Origin: Actinomycetales bacterium
Lineage (GTDB): Bacteria > Actinomycetota > Actinomycetes > Actinomycetales > Dermatophilaceae
Length of the DNA: 16,423 nucleotides
Direction of reading: 5' to 3'
Assembly (NCBI GenBank): GCA_016710385.1
Contig: JADJVX010000008.1
Span: 1 to 16,423, forward strand
Shown here: positions 1 to 8,471 of the stretch, piece after piece
How the letters are laid out: every line of letters starts with the position of its first letter
Position numbering within the stretch: the stretch's first letter is position 1
The notes under the pieces: generated by a model
Databases searched by the model: none
What the model saw: only the letters and a program-made list of their open reading frames with translations
Told to the model about the DNA's origin: nothing
Made by a program: the position numbers and the translations under genes

Positions 1-209
1 ACACGAATCCATCCGTCCTGCAACGGAATCAGCCCCGCCAGGGCATGCAGCGCGGTGGTCTTACCCGACCCATTGGGGCCGAGCAGCGCAACGACCTGGC
101 CTCGCTTTGCGCGCAGTGCGACCTCCAGCGTGAAGGGGCCTCGAGCGGCGACGAAATGTGCGTCGAGATGTGCGTCGAGGTGATCGTCCGCGGGCGGTGG
201 CGCGGTCAT
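1..209 (-). CDS. modC: Molybdate ABC transporter ATP-binding protein ModC, N-terminal part (cut by window edge)
   Basis: This is the ATPase subunit that would power molybdate import through ModB on the inner face of the membrane. About 69 residues are visible, beginning MTAPPPADDHLDAHL. The Walker A loop GPNGSGKTT lies near residue 50 and is followed by ALHALAGLIP, typical of the start of an ABC nucleotide-binding domain. The remainder, including the signature motif and Walker B, lies outside the window. The ATG at 207-209 overlaps the modB stop (206-208) in an ATGA arrangement, which implies translational coupling. The sequence alone shows only an ABC ATPase; the molybdate assignment rests on its position after modA and modB. 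Confidence 0.85.
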   Translation of the reverse strand, partial: MTAPPPADDHLDAHLDAHFVAARGPFTLEVALRAKRGQVVALLGPNGSGKTTALHALAGLIPLQDGWIR

Positions 210-1007
210 CGGGCCCACCGGCCGCGCAGCGCGCCGAGAACGCCGACGCACACGCCGAGCATGGTGACCGACAGGCAAGGGCCGCCTGCGGATCGGATTC
301 CAGCGCCGTGCAAACAGCCAGCGGTGCGGTCTGAGTCGTGCCGCTGAAATTGCCGGCGAAGGTGATCGTCGCGCCGAACTCCCTGAGCGCCCGCGCCCAC
401 GCCAGGGGCGGCACCGGCAGCCACGCCGGGCCAGGCCATTGGCAGCGCGACGCGGACCAGGGTGCGCCAGGTGAAGCCCTGAGGGGTGGCTGCCACCCGG
501 TCATAGCGCTCGTCGACCTTGCGCAGCGCCCCTTCGACCGCGACGACATAGAAGGCATCGCGACGAAGATCTCGGCCAGCACCACCGCGACGGTCGTGAA
601 CGGCACCTGCCACCCGAAGGCCTCGAACAGCACCCGCCGACCACTCCGCGTCGCCCATAGGCCATGAGCAGCGCCACCCCACCGACGACCGGCGGCAGCA
701 CCAACGGCACCGTGACGACGGCCCGCACCCACCGCGTGGCAGGGTGCCGCGAGCGCGCGAGCAGCCACGCCAGCGGGGTGCCCAGGACGATCGCGACGAC
801 GACGGTGATCGTCGCGGTGAGCGCCGAAAGCCGCAGCGCGGCAGCCACGCCGGGTGCGCTGAGATGCCGGGGCAGCTGCGACCAATCGATGCGGGCGAGC
901 AGCGCGAGGATCGGCACGACGATGAGCCCGAGCGCCAAGGCGGCCGGCACGGCCAGGACCGCCCGGCCGCGACGCTCGGCACCGAGGCCGGGTCGGTCTG
1001 GCCTCAC
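206..1007 (-). CDS. modB: Molybdate ABC transporter permease ModB, broken by four single-base indels
   Basis: This is the membrane permease of the molybdate transporter. The recoverable protein has hydrophobic helices (VLAVPAALALGLIVVPILAL, then ITVVVAIVLGTPLAWLLARS, then VPLVLPPVVGGVALLMAYG), the conserved segment FGWQVPFTTVAVVLAEIFVA, the cytoplasmic EAA-type loop (VDERYDRVAATPQG...WRTLVRVALP) and the ModB-like tail EFGATITFAGNFSGTTQT. These pieces lie in three frames. The joins need single-base changes near 631-642, 552-556, 405-408 and 273-279, and each restores family sequence. I chose the GTG at 1005-1007 because a GAGG lies 7 nt upstream of it; a GTG at 1049 is possible. The stop overlaps the modC ATG. 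Sequencing error is more likely than decay, because all conserved motifs survive. Confidence 0.85.
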
Positions 1008-1050
1008 GGGGCGACCTCGGGCCGGGCCACAAACCGGGTCACGGCCCACG

Positions 1051-1870
1051 TCATGGCCCGAACCCCGCAGCCCGGTATGCCGTCCGCGCGCCGTCGTCGG
1101 TCAGCGCTCGCACGACACCGGCGACTTCGGGCGCGTCGGTGAGCTGGACCAGGGAGTAGGTGACGGACACGGCATACGGGCTGGGCAGCGGTATGCCGGT
1201 GACCGCACCGCGCGCGGCGACCACATCGGAGTGGTAGAGCGGCGCTGCGTCGGCTTCGCCGAGCCGGAGCTTGGGTGAGGGTGGCTTTGGCGTCGACTTC
1301 GCGCGAGACAACGTGCGCGGTGACGCCGGCGCCGGCCAGCGCCGTGTCGGCCGCGCGCCCGCAGGGGGCGGTCGCGACGCAGAGGACGACCGCGACATCA
1401 GGGCGCGCGAGGTCGGCCAGGACGCCGACGCGGGCGGGGTTGGCGGCGGGGGTGCCCAGGACCAATGCGTTCTCCGCGAATGGGATGGGCGGATGGGTGG
1501 CCGTGGCGGCAGCCGACACCTGAGCGACCGCCTCGCCCCCGGCGAGCGCGACGATGTCGGCCGGGGCACCTTGGGTGACCTGTTGGGCCAGCGTCGTGCT
1601 CGATCCGTAGCTCACCCGCACGGTCACATCGGGGTGCGCCTGCTCGTATGCCGTGGCCAGGGCCGCAAAGGGCTCGGTCAGCGAGGACGCGGCCAGGACG
1701 GTGACCGTCCGGCGGCCCGCTGCCGAGCTGGTCGGCGAGGTGGTCGGCGAGGTGTCAGTCGAGATGGCCGTCGAGGATGAACAGCCGGCAAGGGCGGCGA
1801 GGGTGGCACAGAGGACGGCCGGCAGCAGGGCTCGGATCGGGTGACTGCGGGTCGTGCGACTGCGCGTCAT
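1051..1870 (-). CDS. modA: Molybdate-binding lipoprotein ModA (one frameshift)
   Basis: This is the extracytoplasmic substrate-binding protein that captures molybdate, and possibly tungstate, for ModBC. The N-terminus has a charged stretch, a hydrophobic run and the lipobox LAGC followed by a Ser/Thr-rich linker, so it is a lipoprotein anchored by that Cys. The mature part starts with the ModA hallmark VLAASSLTEPF and has YGSSTTLAQQVTQGAPADI, which carries typical oxyanion-contact Ser residues. The frame changes at about 1271-1275, where one extra C (minus strand) turns TLTKLRLGEADAA into another frame; removing it restores the C-terminus to AAGFGP. The length is about 273 residues, normal for ModA. 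The ATG at 1868-1870 overlaps the upstream regulator's stop, and the stop at 1051-1053 overlaps an ATG, although the likely modB start is slightly further on. Confidence 0.93.
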
Positions 1871-2271
1871 TGCGGGATGCCGACGATGACGTTGGTGGCC
1901 TTCACCGAAGCGGATGGCAACCGCGCCGACCTCCAGCCCCAGCGCATCCACGGCCTCCCGCGACATCAGCGACACCACCCGGAACGGACCGCACTGCAAC
2001 CTCGACCTGGGCCATGACGGTGTCCGGAGAGCACGCGAGTGACGATGCCGCGCATCCGGTTGCGGGCCGACTCGTCGCGCACCGGGCCGGGCGGTGCGGG
2101 TGCGCCAGCGGTTGGGGCCAGGGCGGCCAGGTCGGCGCCGTCGACGACCATCCGTCCGGCATCGTCGCGCTGAGCCTCGATCCGCCCCGCGTCGACCATC
2201 CGGCGAAGCGTGTCGTCGGACAAGCCGAGCAGCTCGGCCGCCTCCGATATCCGCAGTTGCGCCACAAACAT
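1867..2271 (-). CDS. HTH-TOBE molybdate-responsive regulator (three indels)
   Basis: This small protein of about 134 aa has an excisionase/MerR-like helix-turn-helix at residues 5-50 (LRISEAAELLGLSDDTLRRM...GRI) and a C-terminal TOBE (molybdate-binding) domain. The TOBE part is recovered by joining frames: RGIVTRVLSG, DTVMAQVEV, QCGPFRVVSLMSREAVDALG and VKATNVIVGIPQ. The last piece is the usual end of a TOBE domain. Indels lie near 2030, 1999 and 1907. Proteins of this build are commonly encoded before actinobacterial modABC and are thought to sense molybdate and control the operon, a ModE-like role; that regulatory role is inference. The ATG at 2269-2271 was chosen because FVAQLRISEAAELL starts the domain directly. 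The stop overlaps the modA ATG (ATGA). Confidence 0.8.
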
Positions 2272-2322
2272 GACGTTAGCACCGCATCCGCGACGACGAC
2301 GTGGGTCGGGCACACTGGGGCC
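2272..2322. promoter_or_regulatory. Divergent promoter region between the mod operon and the bio operon
   Basis: Only 51 bp separate the ATG of the HTH-TOBE regulator (minus) from the proposed GTG of bioA (plus), so the promoters of both operons must lie here or inside the ends of the genes. A TAACGT hexamer lies on the minus strand at 2273-2278, directly before the regulator ATG. I see no clear inverted repeat of the ModE or BioQ type. The region is assigned by gene layout, not by recognised boxes. Confidence 0.4.
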
Positions 2323-3701
2323 GTGAACGACCCCGCCTGGAGGAGTTGCTCGGCTACGACCGAGCGCACCTGTGGCACCCTACTCCTCGGCGCTCACCCC
2401 GCAGCACCCCTATCTCGTCGAGTCGGCATCGGGAGTGTGGCTGCGGCTGCGGCTGCCGGACGGCTCGCACCGCGACTGCATCGACGCCATGTCCTCGTGG
2501 TGGTGCGCGATCCACGGGTATGCCGTGCCCGAACCTCGACGCCGCCGCCCGCGCCCAGCTCGACCGGATGTCCCACGTGATGTTCGGCGGCCTCACCCAC
2601 GAGCCGGCCATCGCCCTGGCGCGGCGCCTCATCGACCTGGCCCCACGGCATACCGAGGCGGGAGTGGTGAGCGGGCTGGGAATCGACGCGGCCGACGCCG
2701 CCGACGCCGCCTGCGAATCACCGCTCCAGCAGGTGTTCTTCGCGGACTCTGGATCGGTAGCAGTCGAGGTCGCCATGAAGATGGCCCTGCAGGTGCAGGT
2801 CGCCGAGGGCACCGGCAAGCAGCGCTTCTTCACCATCCGCGGCGGCTATCACGGCGACACCTTCTCGCCGATGTCGGTCACCGACCCGGATGGCGGGATG
2901 CACTCGCTCTGGCGCGGCATCCTGCCCGAGCACATCTTCGCCCCACATCCGCCCGCGCACGACGCCCCGGAGTCGGAACTCCTTGCGTGGGAGGCAGATA
3001 CCCGCGCCGTGTATGCCGGGCACGCTCACCAGATCGCTGCCGTCATCCTCGAGCCGATCCTGCAAGGCGCCGGGGGGATGACCTTCCACGCGCCGCGGGT
3101 CGTCCAGGTGTTGGCCGAACTCGCCCGCGAGAGTGGCGCATTGGTGATCTTCGACGAGATCGCGACGGGCTTCGGCCGGACCGGCACGATGTGGGCGGCC
3201 GAGACTGCCGGCGTGGTGCCCGACGTCATGTGCGTCGGCAAGGCGTTGACCGGCGGCTATCTCACCCTGGCGGCAGTGCTCTGCACGGCCGATGTCGCCG
3301 AGCGGGTGAGCGGCGGTGCGGCCGGTGGTCTCATGCACGGGCCGACCTTCATGGCCAACCCGCTCGCCTGCGCCATCGCCGGAGCGAGCCTGGACCTGTT
3401 GGCCCGCGATCCCCAGTTGGCCGCTGTGGCTCGCCTCGAGCGAGGACTGGCCGCGGGCCTGGCTCCCGCACGCGACCTCGCGGCCGTGCGTGGGGTGCGC
3501 GTGCGGGGGGGCGTCGGCGTCGTGCAGTTGCGCGAGCCGGTGCGCGGCGGGGACATCGCGGCGTATGCCGTGCAGCGCGGAGTCTGGGTGCGGCCGTTCC
3601 GCGACCTGGTCTACACGATGCCGCCCTATGTCACCTCCGATGCCGACCTCGCGACGCTCACGGGGGTCTTGGTGGAGGCCGTCGCGGCCGTGCACGGGTG
3701 A
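2323..3701 (+). CDS. bioA: Adenosylmethionine-8-amino-7-oxononanoate aminotransferase BioA (three indels near the 5' end)
   Basis: This PLP enzyme makes 7,8-diaminopelargonate from KAPA with S-adenosylmethionine as amino donor, the third step of biotin ring assembly in the cytosol. Visible family marks, in order, are AHLWHPYSS, MSSWWCAIHGYAVPE, HVMFGGLTHEPA, GGYHGDTFSPMSV (Tyr stacking on PLP), LVIFDEIATGFGRTG (PLP-binding Asp), VGKALTGGYLTLAA (Schiff-base Lys) and HGPTFMANPLACA. The first about 75 codons need three one-base corrections (about 2332, 2379 and 2533), after which the frame is open to the TGA at 3699-3701. The length of about 459 aa fits the family. The start GTG at 2323 is uncertain; it is the first in-frame option that keeps the LEELLGYDRAHLWHP opening after correction. 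It leads the bioA-bioF-bioD operon. Confidence 0.93.
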
Positions 3702-3792
3702 CGCTGGCGCGGGGCGAGTGTCAGCGCAGCGAAGCCGGGTGCAGCCGCAGCTCGACGACCCGACCGACGTGGGCCAGGTCGCGGTCGCAGGT

Positions 3793-3799
3793 GGGAGGA
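3793..3799 (+). promoter_or_regulatory. Ribosome binding site of bioF
   Basis: The sequence GGGAGGA lies 8 nt before the GTG at 3808-3810. It decides the start of bioF, because the open frame extends far upstream into the shadow of bioA. Confidence 0.7.
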
Positions 3800-3807
3800 T
3801 CACTGCC

Positions 3808-4943
3808 GTGACTGCCTTCCAGGACTGGCTCGCTGCCGCTGCGGCCCGCCGCCGCGACCTCGGACTGGTCCGCTCGACGCCCGTCATCGACCCAGCCGAC
3901 CCGGCCGGTCCGATGCTCGACCTGGCTGGCAACGACTACCTCGGCCTGCGCACCCACCCCACCGTCGTCGCGGGGGCCGTGGCGGCGGCGACGGCATACG
4001 GGGGTGGCGCCGGAGCGTCGCGGCTGGTGACCGGCACGCTGCCCATCCACGCCGACCTCGAGACCGCCCTCTGCGCACTGACCGGCGCCCCGCCGGGCTG
4101 GTCTTCTCGACCGGGTATGCCGCCAACCTCGCCGCGGTCACGGCGCTCACCGACGCCGACACTCTCGTCATCTCGGACGCCCACATCCACGCCTCGCTCG
4201 TCGACGCCGCGCGGCTCTCTCGCGCATCAGTCGCGGTCGCGCGCCACAACGACGTGGCGCAGGTTGCCGCGCTGCTCGCTGCTCGCGCCCAGCCCCGGGC
4301 GATGGTGCTCGTCGAGTCTGTCTACTCGGTGCTCGGCGACGCCGCCCCACTCGCCGAACTGCTCGAGGTATGCCGTGCCCACGGGGCCGTGCTGCTCGTC
4401 GACGAGGCCCACGGCATCGGTGTCACCGGCGACCAGGGTCAGGGCAGCGCGGCGGCCCTGAGAATCGCCGCTGACCCACAGGTCGTCCTCACCCTCACCC
4501 TCTCCAAATCGCTTGCCTCCCAAGGCGGTGCGGTGCTTGGTAGTCCCGAGGTGCGCGATCACCTGGTCAACACCGCCCGCCCGTTCATCTACGACACTGG
4601 CCTGGCGCCTGCGGCAGCCGGCGCGGCGCTGGCGGCCCTCGGAGTGCTGCGTGAGCACCCCGAGCTGGCGGCGGCGGTGCGACACAACAGCGCTCTGCTC
4701 GCCGACGCCTGTGGAGTCGACGCACCGGCCGGCGCCGTCCTGTCCGTCGCCATGCCCGGGCCGCACGAAGCCCTCGCCGCGGTCGCGACGGCTGCGCAGC
4801 ACGGCATCCGGATCGGGTGTTTCCGGCCGCCGTCGACCCCGGATGGCACCTCTCGGCTGCGCCTCACCGCCCATGCCGACCACCACCCGCACGACGACCT
4901 GGCTGGTGCGTGCCTGCTGCTCAAGGAATTGACCCGTGGCTGA
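3808..4943 (+). CDS. bioF: 8-amino-7-oxononanoate synthase BioF (one frameshift)
   Basis: This PLP-dependent alpha-oxoamine synthase condenses pimeloyl thioester with alanine to give KAPA, the substrate of BioA. The N-terminal part reads FQDWLAAAAARRRDLGLVR, then LDLAGNDYLGLRTHP and GGGAGASRLVTGTLPIHADLE, which are classic BioF segments. One missing base near 4087-4098 shifts the frame; beyond it come STGYAANLAAVTAL, SDAHIHASLVDAARLSRA, VESVYSVLGDAAPL, LLVDEAHGIGVTG and LTLSKSLASQGGAVLG, whose Lys would hold PLP. The whole protein is about 378 aa, normal for the family. Start is supported by a strong Shine-Dalgarno sequence. A 106-bp gap separates it from bioA. Its end overlaps bioD by 8 nt, so bioF and bioD are probably translationally coupled. 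Confidence 0.95.
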
Positions 4944-5658
4944 ACCCATCTCGCTGCCGGCGGTCGTCATCGTCACCGGCACGGGCACCGGAGTCGGCAA
5001 GACCGTCGCCACCGCCGCGTTGACGGTCATGGTGCGGCGGCGCGGCGCACGAGTCGCGGTGGTGAAGCCCGCCCAGACCGGAGTGCTGCCCGGCGAGCCG
5101 GGCGATATCGACGAGGTATGCCGTCTGGTCGGCGCTGACCCGCAGGTCACCTACCGCGAGTTCGTGCGGTTGCCCGACCCACTCGCCCCGTCAGCCGCGG
5201 CCCGGCGCATCGGTGTCACCCTGGATCCGATCGGCCTGCGCAGCAAAGACATTCGCGCTCTTGCCGGTGACCACGATGTGGTGATCGTCGAGGGCGCGGG
5301 CGGCTTGTTGGTCGAGCTCGACTCTCGCGGAGGCACTCTCGCCGATCTCGCCGTGGCCCTGCGTTATCAGGGCACCAGCGTGGGCGCCATCATCGTCGCG
5401 GCGCCCGGGCTCGGCACGCTCAACCACACCGCCCTCACCGCGCAGGCTTTGGCGGGCCGCGGCATACCGGTCATCGGGGTGCTCGTCGGCACCTGGCCGC
5501 AACCGCCCGACACACCCGACCTGGCCATGCAGGAAAACCTCGCCGACCTACCGCGGGTGGCCGGCGCGCCGCTGCTCGGCATCCTCCCCGACGGCGCCGG
5601 AGCCCTGTCCTCGACGGATTTCGCGGCGGGCGTGCCGGATTGGCTGACTGTGGCGTAG
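4936..5658 (+). CDS. bioD: Dethiobiotin synthetase BioD
   Basis: This ATP-dependent carboxylase closes the ureido ring of dethiobiotin from 7,8-diaminopelargonate and CO2. The 240-aa protein has the P-loop GTGTGVGKT at residues 15-23, the second conserved Lys in VVKPAQTG (residue 44), and VEGAGGLLVEL at 118-128, all standard for BioD. The frame is intact. The GTG at 4936-4938 lies inside the end of bioF. With bioA and bioF this covers KAPA to dethiobiotin; bioB is not in the window. The codon ATA, unusual in such a GC-rich gene, appears in RGIPVIG, where the overrepresented octamer GTATGCCG (reverse strand) sits. Confidence 0.96.
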   Translation: MAEPISLPAVVIVTGTGTGVGKTVATAALTVMVRRRGARVAVVKPAQTGVLPGEPGDIDEVCRLVGADPQVTYREFVRLPDPLAPSAAARRIGVTLDPIGLRSKDIRALAGDHDVVIVEGAGGLLVELDSRGGTLADLAVALRYQGTSVGAIIVAAPGLGTLNHTALTAQALAGRGIPVIGVLVGTWPQPPDTPDLAMQENLADLPRVAGAPLLGILPDGAGALSSTDFAAGVPDWLTVA

Positions 5659-5713
5659 ACCGTCCACGGCAACCGGCTCGGTACCTCGCAAACCGGACGG
5701 CATACAGGGTTGA

Positions 5714-6226
5714 ATGGGCCTCATGAGCACGCCGTACCGCGTCACCGTCATCTGCACCGGCAACATCTGCCGCTCGCCCATGGGCGAGATCGTCCTGCGC
5801 CAGATGCTCGATGACGCCGACCTCGCCGATCAGGTCGAGGTGTCGTCGTCCGGCTTGGCTGGCTGGCACATCGGCGATGGCGCCGACCGCCGGCTGATTC
5901 GGCTGCTGCGAGAGCGCGGCTACGACGGCTCGGAGCACCGAGCCCGGCAGTTCACCCCCGGCTGGTTCGCCCAACTCGACCTCGTGCTCGCCGCTGACGA
6001 GGGCCACCTCAAGGCGCTGCGTGGCTTGGCCCACGATCCCGCCGACCGCGACAAGATCCACCTCCTGCGCGAGTTCGACCCCGAGGCGGTCGCCGCCGGC
6101 ACGCTCGACATCGACGACCCCTACTACGGCAGCTTCGAGGACTTCGAGACCTGCCTGGCCGACGTCGAAGCAGCGGCGCGTGGGGTCGTCGCGCACATCA
6201 AGACCCAGCTATCACCGGCCGAGTAG
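5714..6226 (+). CDS. Low-molecular-weight protein-tyrosine phosphatase
   Basis: The 170-aa protein would remove phosphate from protein tyrosines by a Cys-phosphate mechanism in the cytosol, or act after secretion as PtpA of mycobacteria does. The catalytic loop CTGNICRS starts at Cys14 with Arg20 and Ser21 (CX5RS), close to the N-terminus as the family demands, and the general acid is Asp135 in DDPYYGSF with the two Tyr residues usual there. Length matches the family (about 155-170). The ATG at 5714 has AGGG upstream; an ATG at 5723 (MSTPYRV) would also work. It follows bioD by 55 bp in the same direction and may have its own promoter. I see nothing that names its substrate. There is no neighbouring tyrosine kinase gene. 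Confidence 0.93.
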   Translation: MGLMSTPYRVTVICTGNICRSPMGEIVLRQMLDDADLADQVEVSSSGLAGWHIGDGADRRLIRLLRERGYDGSEHRARQFTPGWFAQLDLVLAADEGHLKALRGLAHDPADRDKIHLLREFDPEAVAAGTLDIDDPYYGSFEDFETCLADVEAAARGVVAHIKTQLSPAE

Positions 6227-6239
6227 CTGTCGACCACCA

Positions 6240-6283
6240 CTGATCGACCCCTGATCGACCCCTGATCGACCCCTGATCAACGG
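6240..6283 (+). repeat. Four tandem 11-bp units before purB
   Basis: The unit CTGATCGACCC is repeated three times without change (6240-6250, 6251-6261, 6262-6272), and a fourth diverged copy begins CTGATCA (6273-6283). The 11-bp period is about one helical turn, so each copy would face the same side of the DNA. The array sits 14-71 bp downstream of the phosphatase gene stop and ends 27 bp before the purB ATG. A short GCCC-TTC-GGGC hairpin (6283-6293) follows. It could be a regulator site or a replication-slippage repeat. Confidence 0.85.
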
Positions 6284-6310
6284 CCCTTCGGGCTCTGGGA
6301 GGATGGCGCC

Positions 6311-7721
6311 ATGGCCTCCCTCGGTGACGTCCATCCCCCGATCGCACTCGGCGCCCTCGACGGCCGATACCGCAGCGCCGTGGCTGCCCTCGTCGACCAC
6401 CTCTCCGAGGCGGCGCTCAACCGGGAGCGGGTGCGCGTCGAGGTCGAGTGGCTCATCCACCTCACCTCGTATGCCGTGGTGCCCGGCGTCCGCGCGCTGA
6501 CCTCCGCCGAGCAGGCCGCACTGCGCGCGGTCGTGGACGCCTTCGGACCCGACGACATCGCTGAGCTGGCCGAGATCGAGCGGGTCACCGTGCACGACGT
6601 CAAGGCTGTGGAGTACTACCTCAAGAAGCGCCTGACCACGATCGCGCCCGATCCCGCCGATGCGGGCCTGGCCGAGTTGATCCACTTCGCCTGCACGAGT
6701 GAGGACATCAACAACCTCGCCTACGCCCTCATGGTCAAGGGGCGCGGTCGAGCGGGTCTGGCTGCCTCGAGCCCACGGCTTGGTCGAGCAGCTCTCGGCG
6801 ATGGCCCGCGACCTGGCCGACCTGCCGGTGCTGGCGCACACCCACGGTCAGCCCGCGACGCCCACGACGATGGGCAAGGAACTCGCCGTGACGGCCTTCC
6901 GCCTCGGCCGCCAGCTCGCCCGGGTGAGCGGCACGGCATACCTGGGCAAGTTCAACGGCGCAACCGGCACCTACGGGGCGCACCTGGCTGCGGTGCCCGA
7001 CCACGACTGGCAGGCAACCTCCAGAGAGTTTGTGGAAAGCCTTGGACTGCAATGGAATCCGCTCACTACGCAGATCGAGAGTCACGACTGGCAGGCCGAG
7101 GTGTATGCCGATATGGCGCGCTTCAATCGCATCTTGCACGGGCTGGCCGTCGACATGTGGACCTACATCTCCAAGGGCTACTTCGCGCAGGTGCGTGGGC
7201 AGGGGCACGGTCGGCTCGAGCACGATGCCCACAAGGTCAACCCGATCCGCTTCGAGAACGCCGAGGCCAACCTCGAGGTCTCGACCGCGCTGCTGGACGT
7301 GCTCGCCGCGACGCTCGTCGAGTCACGGATGCAGCGCGACCTCACCGATTCGTCGATGCAACGCAATATCGGCACGGCGTTCGGCCACTCGCTCTTGGCG
7401 ATCGACAATGTATGCCGTGGCCTCGCCGGCCTCGACGCGGTGCCGACCGTGATGATCGACGATCTCGAAGCGAACTGGGAGGTGCTCGCCGAGCCGATCC
7501 AGTCGGCGATGCGGGCGCTGGCGGCACGAGGGGTGCCGGGCATGGATCAGCCCTACGAGCGGCTCAAGGAGTTGACTCGGGGGCGGCGGATCGGAGCCGA
7601 TGACCTGCGCGATTTCATCGACGATCTCGGGCTGCCCGAGGACGTGCGCCTGCGCCTGCAGGCCATGACGCCGCGCAACTACGTCGGCATTGCACCCGAG
7701 CTGGTCGACCACCTCGGCTAG
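6311..7721 (+). CDS. purB: Adenylosuccinate lyase PurB (three indels)
   Basis: The enzyme removes fumarate from SAICAR and from adenylosuccinate in purine and AMP synthesis. It resembles the longer E. coli-type PurB: IALGALDGRYRSAV near residue 10, IERVTVHDVKAVEYYLKK, HFACTSEDINNLAYALMV (catalytic loop), LAHTHGQPATPTTMGKELA (catalytic His), KFNGATGTYGAH and HKVNPIRFENAEANLE. An extra G near 6739-6742 shifts the frame. A second pair, an insertion near 7195-7198 and a deletion near 7228-7231, cancel each other but garble the fumarase/aspartase signature; read in the third frame it is VGSSTMP, giving the normal GSSTMPHKVNP. Restored length is about 470 aa. GGGAGG at 6297-6302 supports the ATG at 6311. 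The gene should be functional in the organism. Confidence 0.95.
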
Positions 7722-7759
7722 CGCCGGGACCAGCACAGCGCGGGTTGCGACGCGACCAG

Positions 7760-8395
7760 TTAGACGGTGACCCGGCCGTTGGGTCCTTCGAAGGTGACCG
7801 ACATCAACCCCGGCGTGCCGCGCGGCGACACGAAGGTGAACTCCAGCGTCGAGGGCACATAGTCATCGGGCAGCCCGCACCAGTGGCGCACTCGCATCGG
7901 GTCGCCGGCGATCTCCAAGCCCGCGAGGCGCACCTCTGAGGGGGCATCGCCGGACGGGTGCTTGGCGCCGTTGACCCACTGCACATAGAAGGGCAGTTGC
8001 GGGTCGGCGATCAGGCCCTTGACACCGAGCTGGCGCCAGCGCAATTCGTGCCCGTCTGGGGTATGCCGGTAACCCTCGGTCGACGTGCGCTGCAGCCGGC
8101 GCTCGACCGCACCGATGTCGTCGACGCGGACCACCCAGCCGATCCAGCCACCGCCGGCTTCTGAGCGCGCACGCACCGCCTGACCGAACGGGGCGCGACA
8201 GGAGGCGGGGTGGTCAAGGACCTCGACGACCTCGACATAACGCTCGCCGGCGAGGGGAAGGATCACGTTCCGGGTGCCGAAGCGGGGGTGCACTCCACCG
8301 TCGATCGCCGGCACGCCGATCATCTTCGCGAGGCGGTCTGCGGTGGCGTGCAGGCCATCGTGCTCGGCTGCGTAGGAGACGTGGTCGACGCGCAT
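7760..8395 (-). CDS. Glyoxalase-like (VOC superfamily) domain protein
   Basis: This 211-aa cytosolic protein resembles the glyoxalase-like family found in many actinobacteria. It opens with MRVDHVSYAAEHDGLHATADRL, has GGVHPRFGTRNVILPLAGERYVEVVEVLD at about 33-60, in which His and Glu could be metal ligands, and a second beta-rich half ending in FTFVSPRGTPGLMSVTFEGPNGRVTV. Two such halves are the usual VOC build. The substrate is unknown and no neighbour suggests one. The ATG at 8393-8395 is chosen because the domain begins immediately; a longer frame upstream has no support. It is convergent with purB (38-bp gap) and follows the methyltransferase gene by 76 bp, with no coding sequence between. 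Confidence 0.8.
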   Translation of the reverse strand: MRVDHVSYAAEHDGLHATADRLAKMIGVPAIDGGVHPRFGTRNVILPLAGERYVEVVEVLDHPASCRAPFGQAVRARSEAGGGWIGWVVRVDDIGAVERRLQRTSTEGYRHTPDGHELRWRQLGVKGLIADPQLPFYVQWVNGAKHPSGDAPSEVRLAGLEIAGDPMRVRHWCGLPDDYVPSTLEFTFVSPRGTPGLMSVTFEGPNGRVTV

Positions 8396-8471
8396 GCGCT
8401 CAATCGTGGCACACCTTGAGTGGTGCTCTTGACCAGCGCTTAGCCACGCGCTATAGGGCCGCTCGCCACCC

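Noticed and set aside
206..1007. modB as a true pseudogene
   Set aside because: All conserved segments are intact, and the same type of indel occurs in essential genes of the window, so error is the simpler reading.
61..1278. Several 100-300-codon frames on both strands over the mod genes
   Set aside because: They are composed of Arg/Ala/Pro-rich nonsense, except for the stretches that are pieces of the frameshifted ModB and ModA.
2272..2322. Molybdenum cofactor riboswitch or biotin-repressor operator
   Set aside because: The gap is too short for the riboswitch, and I found no convincing inverted repeat of a known biotin or molybdate operator.
7722..7759. Terminator between the convergent purB and glyoxalase-like genes
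   Set aside because: Only weak CGCG pairings are visible in the 38 bp, with no stable stem.
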